This document shows positions 24,561 through 32,396 of a stretch of 64,000 nt of DNA, piece by piece (position 1 is the first letter of the stretch; every line of letters starts with the position of its first letter). The stretch is from contig NZ_BRVO01000001.1 in the NCBI RefSeq assembly GCF_027924185.1, positions 1,426,001 through 1,490,000 on the forward strand, read 5' to 3'. This DNA is from Neptunitalea lumnitzerae. Its GTDB lineage: Bacteria > Bacteroidota > Bacteroidia > Flavobacteriales > Flavobacteriaceae. Under the pieces are notes generated by a model. The model made no database searches and was not told the DNA's origin. It was given only the letters and a program-made list of their open reading frames with translations. A program made the position numbers and the translations under genes.

Positions 24561-25739
24561 ATGGCGCAGAACTTTAAAATGTTAGCAAAAACTCTTTATG
24601 GGTTTGAAGATATATTAGCAACCGAGTTAAGAAATTTAGGAGCTCTAAAGGTAGAGAAGGGAGTAAGAGGTGTGTTTTTTGAAGGAGACACCGGGTTTAT
24701 GTATAAGGCAAATTTATCTTTAAGAACGGCTTTAAAAATTTTAAAACCTATAGCTTCATTTCCTATTAGAAATGAAAAAGACTTATACGATAAAGTATAT
24801 GCAATGAATTGGGATAGGTTAATGACGGTGAATAATACGTTTTCTATTCATGCTACTTTGTCTGATGCTATTTTTAATCATACGCAATTTGTGGCTTTGA
24901 AAACTAAAGATGCAATTGCAGATAAATTTAGAAATACCGAGGGAAGAAGACCTAATGTAGATGTTAAGCACCCTGATATTAGTATTAATGTACATATTCA
25001 TAAGAACAAAGTAACTATTTCTTTAGATAGTTCAGGAGCCTCTTTACACCACAGAGGGTACAGAACAGCTACTAATATAGCGCCAATTAATGAGGTGCTT
25101 GCAGCCGGTATGCTATTGTTAAGTGGATGGGATGGTCAGTGTGATTTTATGGACCCAATGTGCGGTAGTGGTACTATCTTGGTAGAAGCCGCCATGATTG
25201 CTTGTAACATACCTGCTAACATTAACCGCAAAGAGTTCGCTTTTGAGAAATGGGCTGATTTTGATGGTGATTTGTTTGAAAAAATAATGGATAGTAGCTT
25301 GAATAAGGCAAGAGAATTTCACCACAAAATTTACGGGTATGACAAAGCACCATCTGCAGTAATAAAGGCTAAAGATAATGTTAGGAATGCTAATTTAGCT
25401 GAGTATATATCTATTAAAGAGTATAACTTTTTTGACACCTACAAACCTGTAGAAGGTAAATTACATATGGTGTTTAACCCACCTTATGGAGAGCGTTTAC
25501 AAATTAATATGCCAGAGTTTTACAAGTCTATAGGAGATGCCTTAAAGCAACAGTATTCAAACACCACAGCTTGGTTAATTACTTCTAATATGGAGTCGTT
25601 AAAATTTGTAGGGTTAAGACCTTCAAGAAAAATACCTTTATATAATGGTAAGTTAGAAAGTAGATTTGTAAAATACGATATCTATGAAGGTAGTAAAAAA
25701 GGTAAATATTTAAATAATAAGCATGAAACCAAAGAATAA
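24561..25739 (+). CDS. THUMP-domain rRNA/RNA methyltransferase (RlmL/YpsC type)
   Basis: This 392-residue enzyme has an N-terminal ferredoxin-like and THUMP RNA-binding region (about 1-160) and a C-terminal class I methyltransferase with DPMCGSGT at 198-205 and the N-methylating motif NPPYGERL at 306-313. The family methylates guanine N2 of 23S rRNA (RlmL N-half type, G2445). HHRGYR at 163-168 is also typical. A small membrane protein gene overlaps its 3' end by 17 bases. Confidence 0.92.
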   Translation: MAQNFKMLAKTLYGFEDILATELRNLGALKVEKGVRGVFFEGDTGFMYKANLSLRTALKILKPIASFPIRNEKDLYDKVYAMNWDRLMTVNNTFSIHATLSDAIFNHTQFVALKTKDAIADKFRNTEGRRPNVDVKHPDISINVHIHKNKVTISLDSSGASLHHRGYRTATNIAPINEVLAAGMLLLSGWDGQCDFMDPMCGSGTILVEAAMIACNIPANINRKEFAFEKWADFDGDLFEKIMDSSLNKAREFHHKIYGYDKAPSAVIKAKDNVRNANLAEYISIKEYNFFDTYKPVEGKLHMVFNPPYGERLQINMPEFYKSIGDALKQQYSNTTAWLITSNMESLKFVGLRPSRKIPLYNGKLESRFVKYDIYEGSKKGKYLNNKHETKE

Positions 25740-25956
25740 GGCTTTAGTTTTTAATTTTATATCTTTTGTATGTGCTTTTCTATTATTAAGATTAGCGGTA
25801 ATCCCATACTTAGTAAATAACGAAATGTTGGTTATTTTTTTATCAGCATTTCTATCTATACTAATTGCCCCCAAATTTTTCAATCAAAAATTTGAGGGCA
25901 AGGAAGTTGTATTTATGAAAATATTGTTTAAAAAAGATCCTATTAAATTAGGTTAG
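25723..25956 (+). CDS. Small two-helix membrane protein
   Basis: This 77-residue protein was not recognised. It has two predicted membrane helices (about residues 8-27 and 34-50) and a basic C-terminal tail ending KILFKKDPIKLG. It overlaps the THUMP methyltransferase gene by 17 bases, which suggests coupled translation. A long near-perfect inverted repeat lies inside its coding region at 25865-25901. It ends four bases before the convergent DUF6048 gene. Confidence 0.65.
   Translation: MKPKNKALVFNFISFVCAFLLLRLAVIPYLVNNEMLVIFLSAFLSILIAPKFFNQKFEGKEVVFMKILFKKDPIKLG
25865..25901. repeat. 16-bp inverted repeat inside a coding region
   Basis: TTGCCCCCAAATTTTT and AAAAATTTGAGGGCAA pair with one mismatch around a 5-base loop. 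There is no T-tract on either side, so it is not a normal terminator. It lies 55 bases before the stop of the small membrane protein gene. Confidence 0.6.
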
Positions 25957-25959
25957 TCA

Positions 25960-26742
25960 CTAATTTAATTCAGTAGGAGCTTCTTCTTTTGTGTCGTTTT
26001 CTTTTTTACTAGATTTTGATTTTTTATAAAGAGGAATTAAGTAGGTAAGCGAGTAGTTGTACCCCATTCCAATAGAGCTGCCATCGGTTATTTTATTAAA
26101 GCCGGGTACCCAAAGGTTTGGGAAATTATCTGCTGCTTTATCTGTAATCATATAGTTTAGGCGTACAGAACCACCCAAAAATACGTTGTGTACTAATTCT
26201 ACCTTCATGCCTAATACAAACTCTAACCAATGAGCGCTTAGCCCGCTATGTTCTTGTAAAATAGCCTCGGTTGTGCCAGAAGCAGTTTCATTCCAATACG
26301 GATTTCCAGGGAAAGGAGTATATTCACTAACATCTTGGCTAAAAGTAGAAAAACCATATCTAAACCCTAAACTAATTATATTCTCCATCCCAAACCAGTT
26401 GTCGTAACTATTATAGTCACCTCCTAGTTTAATATAATTACCTGTTGTAGTAAAAGTATAGTAATCTTCTTCGGTTATTTTTTCTTCATAACCTAATTCT
26501 GCAGCTGCATACCATCTGTAATTTAAGCGGTAATCTGCTACAATTTCTAATCCGCTGTAATTGTCATCAGCAAATGATTGAATGAGCCTACTTAAATCTG
26601 CACCCACTCGTAACCCATAACGTTGTTTGTATTCGGTAACAGAGTCATTTGTCTCTTCTTCAGGGGTAGTGTTTTCTTGGGCTAGGGCACCTAGACACCA
26701 AAAAGCACTAATGATATATGTTAACGTGCGCTGCAACTTCAT
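25960..26742 (-). CDS. DUF6048 outer-membrane-barrel-like protein
   Basis: This protein of about 260 residues has a signal sequence ending at LGALAQE and alternating beta segments (RYGLRVGADLSRL, RWYAAAELGYEE, LGFRYGFSTFS, FLGGSVRLNY) like a small outer membrane barrel. It fits DUF6048. I use the ATG that gives MKLQRTLTYII; another ATG 21 bases upstream would also work. In either case the start lies 35 or more bases inside the DUF6452 gene, so the two are coupled. Function is unknown; the partnership with DUF6452 and rlmD is conserved in flavobacteria as far as I know. Confidence 0.8.
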   Translation of the reverse strand: MKLQRTLTYIISAFWCLGALAQENTTPEEETNDSVTEYKQRYGLRVGADLSRLIQSFADDNYSGLEIVADYRLNYRWYAAAELGYEEKITEEDYYTFTTTGNYIKLGGDYNSYDNWFGMENIISLGFRYGFSTFSQDVSEYTPFPGNPYWNETASGTTEAILQEHSGLSAHWLEFVLGMKVELVHNVFLGGSVRLNYMITDKAADNFPNLWVPGFNKITDGSSIGMGYNYSLTYLIPLYKKSKSSKKENDTKEEAPTELN

Positions 26743-27214
26743 CAGTAACTTCGTTATTTTCAATTGATATATTTGTTATCCAGTTATCGGTATCAGGTGT
26801 TATTCCGGCAGTTAAACTACTATAGTTTACCTTGTAACCACAAGCTCTAGAAACATATATCTCGTTTATATTATAGTAAAAAGTAAGTACATCTGCATTA
26901 CCAACTTCTTGGTCATTTTCATCATCCCCAGAGTTGGTTATAAATACATAAGAAGTGCTGTCTTCTAAGGTTTTTAACGGTATGGCTATACTATCTGTAG
27001 TGGTTCTGTCTATAACAGCACCATCAGGGTCTAAACCTTCACCATATACGCGTAATAGCGTTACATCTTTAGCGTCAGAAACATTATCTTGGTCGTAAAA
27101 CGTAATAATTAATTGTGGTGTTACCGCATCTACACAGATGTCGTCTTTCTCACAACTAACCATTGAAAGTAATGCTATAATGGGTACAACTATGGCTGCA
27201 GCAATTCTTTTCAT
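26708..27214 (-). CDS. DUF6452 lipoprotein
   Basis: This 168-residue protein has a lipoprotein signal with lipobox LSMVSC (C21) followed by acidic EKDD. The body is beta-rich with two further cysteine residues, consistent with DUF6452. It follows rlmD by three bases and overlaps the DUF6048 gene by at least 35 bases. Function is unknown; the acidic residues after the lipidated cysteine resemble a Bacteroidota surface export signal. Confidence 0.8.
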   Translation of the reverse strand: MKRIAAAIVVPIIALLSMVSCEKDDICVDAVTPQLIITFYDQDNVSDAKDVTLLRVYGEGLDPDGAVIDRTTTDSIAIPLKTLEDSTSYVFITNSGDDENDQEVGNADVLTFYYNINEIYVSRACGYKVNYSSLTAGITPDTDNWITNISIENNEVTDEVAAHVNIYH

Positions 27215-27217
27215 ATA

Positions 27218-28630
27218 TTATTTTCTTTTTTCCAGTAAAACTACGTTCTCAACATGGTGTGTTTGCGGAAACATATCTACCGGTTGTACTTTAGTTACTT
27301 GGTATACTTCATCCATTAAAGCAAGGTCTCTAGCTTGTGTAGCACTATTACAACTTACATATACTACTTTATCAGGGGCAATATTAAGTATTTGTTGTAC
27401 TACATCTTTATGCATACCATCTCTTGGCGGATCTGTAATAATAACGTCAGGATTTCCATTTTCTGTTATAAACTGAGCGTTAAAAACATTTTTCATGTCG
27501 CCCGCATAAAATACACAGTTGTCAATTTTATTGTTAGCAGCATTCTCCTTAGCATCTTCAATAGCTTCTGGTACTGCTTCTACACCTACTACTTTTTTAG
27601 CTTTTTTAGCTACAAATTGTGCAATGGTTCCTGTACCTGTATACAAATCGTATACCAATTCTTCTCCGGTTAGTCCGGCAAAGTCTCTGGTTATTTTATA
27701 AAGCTCGTAGGCTTGTTCAGAATTAGTTTGGTAGAAAGACTTTGCGTTAATTTTAAACTGTAGCCCTTCCATTTCTTCAAAAATATGATCGCGTCCATTA
27801 TAACAAATTACTTCCTGATCGTATATTGTATCATTCCCTTTTTCATTAATTACATATTGTAATGATGTAATTTCAGGAAATTCAGCTTTTAAATAATCCA
27901 ATAGCAATTCGCGCTGCTCTTTATTTTCTTTAAAGAACTGGATAAGAACCATAATTTCACCAGTAGAGGTAGTACGTATCATTAAGGTACGTAATAAACC
28001 TTCTTGGTTTCTACCATTATAAAATGGTAAATTATGCTTTGTAGCAAAGGCTTGTGTTTTATTACGTATATCGTTACTAGGGTCTCTTTGTAACCAACAT
28101 TTATTGATGTCTAAAATTTTATCCCAAGCCCCTGGTATATGGAAACCTAGAGCATTTCTATTGTCAATTTCTTCATTGCTTTCAATTTCTTCACGGGTTA
28201 GCCATCTGCTATCAGAAAAAGAAAACTCCATTTTATTACGGTAAAAGTATTGTTCTTTAGAACCCGAAATAGGGGTTACCTCCGGAAGCTCAATTTTACC
28301 TAGGCGTTGTAAGTTGTTTACAACTTCTTTTTGCTTAAAGTAAAGTTGCTCTTCATACTTCATATGTTGCCATTTGCAACCTCCACAAACACCAAAATGT
28401 TCGCACACTGGTTCGGTACGTTTGTCTGAAAGCGTATGAAATTTGATAGCCTCCCCTTCGTAATAACCAGTTCTTTGTTTGGTGGTTTGAATATCTACCA
28501 CATCACCTGGTATGGCATTGGTTAAAAAAATAACTTTTCCGTCAGGTGCTTTTGCTACACTTTTACCTTTAGCACCAGCGTCTATCACTGATACGTTCTC
28601 AAAAACTTTTCTTTTATTTCTTCTACCCAT
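27218..28630 (-). CDS. rlmD: 23S rRNA (uracil-5)-methyltransferase RlmD
   Basis: This 470-residue enzyme methylates C5 of U1939 or a related position in 23S rRNA. An N-terminal TRAM domain (about 10-65) is followed by the iron-sulfur cysteines C76, C82, C85 and C178, the SAM motifs SFYQTNSEQAYELY, VYDLYTGTGTIA and DPPRDGM, and the catalytic cysteine in YVSCNSATQ. It is the first gene of the rlmD-DUF6452-DUF6048 operon. Its -7 box ends four bases before the ATG, so the message may be leaderless. Confidence 0.95.
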   Translation of the reverse strand: MGRRNKRKVFENVSVIDAGAKGKSVAKAPDGKVIFLTNAIPGDVVDIQTTKQRTGYYEGEAIKFHTLSDKRTEPVCEHFGVCGGCKWQHMKYEEQLYFKQKEVVNNLQRLGKIELPEVTPISGSKEQYFYRNKMEFSFSDSRWLTREEIESNEEIDNRNALGFHIPGAWDKILDINKCWLQRDPSNDIRNKTQAFATKHNLPFYNGRNQEGLLRTLMIRTTSTGEIMVLIQFFKENKEQRELLLDYLKAEFPEITSLQYVINEKGNDTIYDQEVICYNGRDHIFEEMEGLQFKINAKSFYQTNSEQAYELYKITRDFAGLTGEELVYDLYTGTGTIAQFVAKKAKKVVGVEAVPEAIEDAKENAANNKIDNCVFYAGDMKNVFNAQFITENGNPDVIITDPPRDGMHKDVVQQILNIAPDKVVYVSCNSATQARDLALMDEVYQVTKVQPVDMFPQTHHVENVVLLEKRK

Positions 28631-28634
28631 GTGG

Positions 28635-28642
28635 CAAAAATA
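28635..28642 (-). promoter_or_regulatory. -7 box abutting the rlmD start codon
   Basis: Read leftwards, TATTTTTG is followed by CCAC and then ATG. With initiation a few bases after the box, the transcript would start at or next to the start codon. Confidence 0.5.
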
Positions 28643-28729
28643 GGATGTTTTATTTACATTTTATACTTAAAACTAATTATTGTAGAAACAGGGGTTTAAA
28701 AGAGATTAGGTTGAATAAGTTTTAGATGT

Positions 28730-28753
28730 ACTGCATATTTATTAAATTGCAGT
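28730..28753. promoter_or_regulatory. Dyad in the rocD upstream region
   Basis: ACTGCA and TGCAGT are separated by 12 AT-rich bases about 75 bases before rocD. It may be an operator; no other support is seen. Confidence 0.25.
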
Positions 28754-28828
28754 GCTTTGGTAAAAGGATGATTTCTCTCCTGTTATAAAAAGTAGGAATG
28801 GTGAAAGTTTGATTATAAAAAAGAATGT

Positions 28829-30073
28829 ATGTCAGTATTAGAACAAATGACTTCTCAAGATGCAATTGATTTAGAAAACAAGTATGGAGCTCATAACTAC
28901 CATCCGCTACCTGTAGTGCTTAGTAAAGGCGAGGGAGTATATGTATGGGATGTTGAAGGTAAAAAGTACTATGATTTTCTATCAGCGTATTCTGCGGTAA
29001 ATCAAGGGCATTGCCATCCTAAAATTATTGGAGCTTTAACTGAGCAAGCACAAAAACTTACCTTAACCTCTAGAGCATTTTATAATGATGTTTTAGGTGT
29101 TTATGAAAAATTTGCGACTCAGTATTTTGGTTTTGATAAAATGTTGCCAATGAATACAGGAGCAGAGGCAGTAGAAACTGCTATTAAGCTTTGTAGAAAA
29201 TGGGCGTATGAGAAAAGAGGTATAGAAGAGCATAAGGCTAAAATTGTGGTATGCGAAAATAATTTCCACGGTAGAACTACTACTATTATATCTTTTTCTA
29301 ATGATGAGGATGCTAGAAAGAATTTTGGACCTTATACTCCTGGATTTGTTAAAATACCTTACGATAGTATTGAAGCCCTTGAAGAAGTATTGAAAACAGA
29401 AAGTGATATTGCCGGATTTTTAGTAGAGCCTATACAAGGTGAAGCCGGAGTGTATGTGCCAGCTGAAGGATATTTGAAAAAAGCGAAAGAACTTTGTGAA
29501 AAGTATGGTGTGTTGTTTATTGCCGATGAGGTACAAACAGGTATTGCCAGAACGGGTAAATTATTAGCAGTTTCTCATGAAGAAGTAACCCCTGATATTT
29601 TAATTTTAGGAAAAGCTATTAGTGGTGGGGTATACCCTGTAAGTGCTGTATTAGCTAACGATACCATTATGGAAGTGATAAAACCAGGACAGCATGGGTC
29701 TACTTTTGGCGGAAACCCGTTAGCAGGTGCTGTAGCTATGGCTGCTTTAAATGTAGTAGAAGATGAGCAACTTGCAGAAAATGCTGAAACACTTGGGGTT
29801 TTATTCCGTGAGAAAATGAACGATTATATTAAAACTTCTAAAATAGTAAATCTTGTTAGAGGTAAAGGGTTGTTAAATGCTATTGTAATTAATGATAGTG
29901 AAGATAGTTCTACTGCTTGGGATATTTGTGTAGCTCTTAAAGAAAACGGTTTACTTGCTAAACCAACCCATGGTAATATTATACGTTTTGCGCCACCATT
30001 GGTAATGACAGAAGAGCAATTACTAGAGTGTGTAGGTATTATTACTAAAACTTTAGAAGCTTTTGAAGCATAA
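28829..30073 (+). CDS. rocD: Ornithine--oxo-acid transaminase
   Basis: This 414-residue PLP enzyme converts ornithine and 2-oxoglutarate to glutamate semialdehyde and glutamate. Class III aminotransferase motifs are all present: [17 protein letters not shown], the EPIQGEAG and ADEVQTG stretch, and the PLP lysine K262 in [23 protein letters not shown] near residue 52 is typical of ornithine aminotransferases. It stands alone behind a 198-base upstream region and ends in a strong terminator. Confidence 0.96.
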   Translation: MSVLEQMTSQDAIDLENKYGAHNYHPLPVVLSKGEGVYVWDVEGKKYYDFLSAYSAVNQGHCHPKIIGALTEQAQKLTLTSRAFYNDVLGVYEKFATQYFGFDKMLPMNTGAEAVETAIKLCRKWAYEKRGIEEHKAKIVVCENNFHGRTTTIISFSNDEDARKNFGPYTPGFVKIPYDSIEALEEVLKTESDIAGFLVEPIQGEAGVYVPAEGYLKKAKELCEKYGVLFIADEVQTGIARTGKLLAVSHEEVTPDILILGKAISGGVYPVSAVLANDTIMEVIKPGQHGSTFGGNPLAGAVAMAALNVVEDEQLAENAETLGVLFREKMNDYIKTSKIVNLVRGKGLLNAIVINDSEDSSTAWDICVALKENGLLAKPTHGNIIRFAPPLVMTEEQLLECVGIITKTLEAFEA

Positions 30074-30100
30074 ATTAATTTATACTTTTAAATATATAGA

Positions 30101-30126
30101 AGGCCGCTTTATAGCGGCTTTTTTTA
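30101..30126 (+). terminator. rocD intrinsic terminator
   Basis: An 8-bp stem AGGCCGCT / AGCGGCTT (one wobble) with loop TTAT is followed by seven T. Confidence 0.9.
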
Positions 30127-30540
30127 TGGAGCTAATATTGTAAAAGGATACACCGGTATATTACGGAACAACCAAAAAGCTAGTACTGTAATTAAAACTA
30201 TTATTGGAAATTTTGGGTGATACACCATATTATTAATTTCTTTTTCCGGATGTATTTTTTGAAGTGCTTTTATCAAGAGGTTGTAAAAAAATATTAATAA
30301 TCCTGGTATAAACAGAGCATTAAATGATAGTGTTTCTAAAAAATGTAAGTGTAAAATACTGTGCATAGCTCTTTGGCTACCACAACCTGGACAGTATAAA
30401 CCTGTTAAGCTGTAAAACGGACACTTGGGAAAAAGTGAAAACTCTAGCGGATTGTATAAAAAATATATTGCTGCTAAACTTAGCAGCAATATACTTAATA
30501 TGAAATATGTTATTTTTTTAGTAAGCACCCCCAGCAACAC
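30124..30540 (-). CDS. DUF2752 membrane protein
   Basis: This 138-residue membrane protein carries the DUF2752 signature CPFYSLTGLYCPGCGSQRA (about residues 40-58) with its paired cysteines, and three predicted helices. It starts 22 bases inside the upstream CD225-like gene, so the pair is probably translated together. No function is established; conserved CPGCG suggests metal or redox chemistry. Its stop lies within the rocD terminator tail. Confidence 0.85.
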   Translation of the reverse strand: MLLGVLTKKITYFILSILLLSLAAIYFLYNPLEFSLFPKCPFYSLTGLYCPGCGSQRAMHSILHLHFLETLSFNALFIPGLLIFFYNLLIKALQKIHPEKEINNMVYHPKFPIIVLITVLAFWLFRNIPVYPFTILAP

Positions 30541-30778
30541 CTGCTACCATTAGTATGATATACAAAATGGTACCTACAAGACCTACTATTAAGCCCCACA
30601 TAGTCCATTTTTTAGCATTTCTAGAAGCTTCTTCTGCAGCAGCAAAGTTTCCTGCAGCGTACTCAGAATTTACTTTTGAAGCATTTACAATACCAATAAT
30701 TCCGAAAATAAGACAACAGAAAATGGTGACCAAGATAGATTCTACCAAGTAATTCTTGGGTTTCATAGGTGTTTCCAT
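30518..30778 (-). CDS. CD225/dispanin-like small membrane protein
   Basis: This 86-residue protein has two membrane helices (about 11-33 and 58-80) joined by a short loop with SKVNSEYAAGNFAAAEEASRNAKKW. That arrangement is the CD225/dispanin domain, the family of eukaryotic IFITM proteins. Bacterial roles are unknown. It overlaps the DUF2752 gene by 23 bases, an association repeatedly seen in Bacteroidota. No signal peptide is present. Confidence 0.85.
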   Translation of the reverse strand: METPMKPKNYLVESILVTIFCCLIFGIIGIVNASKVNSEYAAGNFAAAEEASRNAKKWTMWGLIVGLVGTILYIILMVAGVAGGAY

Positions 30779-30868
30779 AGTTAGATATGTTAGTTATATT
30801 TATATAAATCTAAAGTATAAAAAAATGAGTAATTATCAAATATTATAAGGTTTTACCTATACTTTTAT

Positions 30869-32275
30869 TTAATCTATAATTATTTTCTTGGTAATTGTTT
30901 GGTTATCTGCTGTTACGTTAATTAAATAAATTCCAGGAGCAAAGTTACTGGTATTCACGGTGTAGGTACTGTTATTACTAATGTTAGTATCGTCTAAAAT
31001 GGTTTGGCCAGTTAGCGTAAATACACTAATGCTCTCAATGCTTTTTAGGGTGTTATTTTCTATAGTAAGCACTTCTGTATACTTATTTAGGTACATAGTA
31101 ATATCTAGGTTTTGAGAAACTGAATCAGTACTTAAAAAAGCGGGGTCAAAATAGGAGGCTATAAAATTAGGTAAGCCTTGCATAGCTTCTTTATTACTAC
31201 CCAAATAAATAGCGTCTTGTACATAATTACATCCAGTACCAATCACATTTGGGTTTTCAATTACACTTAAATAATTAGTACCTATAGCATAAGAGACAGG
31301 GGTGGTTCTGTAAATTCGCCCATCTTCTGCTAATTGTAATGCTCCTCTATAACCACCAGTACCCGTTACTTGGTCTATTATTAATTGCGAAGCTTCAATA
31401 TCGGTAGCGGTAAGATCAAACTGAACTAAAGCAGAATCTTGAGTTGAATTATAGGAATGTGCATATAATACATTGCTGTTAGGAGAAAATTCTATTCCGT
31501 AAAGTAGATCGGCAGTATAGTTAATCTCAAGTTGAATAGCCGTGTTGACCATTCCTGTGGTAGTATTAAAATCGCATAGGAATAAATTATCTTGATCATT
31601 TGTGGCTATAGCAATCTTGCTTCCATCAGGTGAAATTTTGAGGTAGCCTCTAGCATCTGGTGAATTAGAGTTTACATAGCTATCTACAGAAGTTGTGTTT
31701 ACCCCAGAACTTGTAATTTCAAATGCTTTAAGTAATTCGTATGTATTAGAATTATTCTGAGCAAAAGTGATAACCCAGTAGCCTCCATTTGCGGAGTGGG
31801 TAGCACATAATTTTTCAGATGTATTATTTAAGAGTACAATATTTTTTTGAGTGGCAACAATTGCTCCATTACCATTGTCTAAAGTCATATCTACAACAGA
31901 GTAAGCCAAGGGGCCTGAAGCATCATCAATGGTAAAAATATAGTATTTAGTTGGGGCATTTACAAAAGGAACAATTAGTGCAGATTGTGTACTTGAGTTA
32001 TCCCCAAGAAGCCCGGTTCCGTTAACCATGATGTTATTTTGCGCATTGTAAACATCAGTGCCATCTGTATAAAATAGAATGTTTCCAGCTCCGTCACTTA
32101 TGCAAGCACTCCCTTCTGTGGTATTTAATTGTCCATTTGTAAGTGCTCCTGAAAAAGCATGAGTTGTGGGGTCAAAGGAAATTCCGGCATATTCACCAAA
32201 ATACCAATTTTCTGTTTGTGCATTTAAAGTGTAAACACATATTACACAAAGTAGTAATACGTAATTTTTTATCAT
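30869..32275 (-). CDS. Secreted protein with type IX sorting domain
   Basis: This 468-residue protein has an N-terminal signal peptide (MIKNYVLLLCVICVYTLNAQ) and a C-terminal type A T9SS sorting domain (about 390-468), with TILDDTNISNN, FAPGIYLINVTADNQTITKK and a basic end. The body (about 21-370) has repeated blades such as DGSKIAIATNDQDNLFLCD and SPNSNVLYAHSYN, suggesting a beta-propeller. It is expected at the cell surface or outside. Ligand unknown. It lies just downstream of a second T9SS cargo gene but a terminator separates them. Confidence 0.88.
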   Translation of the reverse strand: MIKNYVLLLCVICVYTLNAQTENWYFGEYAGISFDPTTHAFSGALTNGQLNTTEGSACISDGAGNILFYTDGTDVYNAQNNIMVNGTGLLGDNSSTQSALIVPFVNAPTKYYIFTIDDASGPLAYSVVDMTLDNGNGAIVATQKNIVLLNNTSEKLCATHSANGGYWVITFAQNNSNTYELLKAFEITSSGVNTTSVDSYVNSNSPDARGYLKISPDGSKIAIATNDQDNLFLCDFNTTTGMVNTAIQLEINYTADLLYGIEFSPNSNVLYAHSYNSTQDSALVQFDLTATDIEASQLIIDQVTGTGGYRGALQLAEDGRIYRTTPVSYAIGTNYLSVIENPNVIGTGCNYVQDAIYLGSNKEAMQGLPNFIASYFDPAFLSTDSVSQNLDITMYLNKYTEVLTIENNTLKSIESISVFTLTGQTILDDTNISNNSTYTVNTSNFAPGIYLINVTADNQTITKKIIID

Positions 32276-32337
32276 TTTTGTTATTTATTGGTTATCGGCT
32301 TCAATGTAATAAATTACTTTTATATATAACTGTACCG

Positions 32338-32372
32338 AATAAAAAAAATCCTGACTAAAATTTAGCCAGGAT
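32338..32372 (-). terminator. Intrinsic terminator between two T9SS cargo genes
   Basis: Read leftwards, AATCCTGGCTAA pairs with TTAGTCAGGATT (one wobble), followed by a run of seven T. It ends the 34247-32397 transcript. Confidence 0.85.
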
Positions 32373-32396
32373 TCTTGTTATTTTATATAATAAAGA

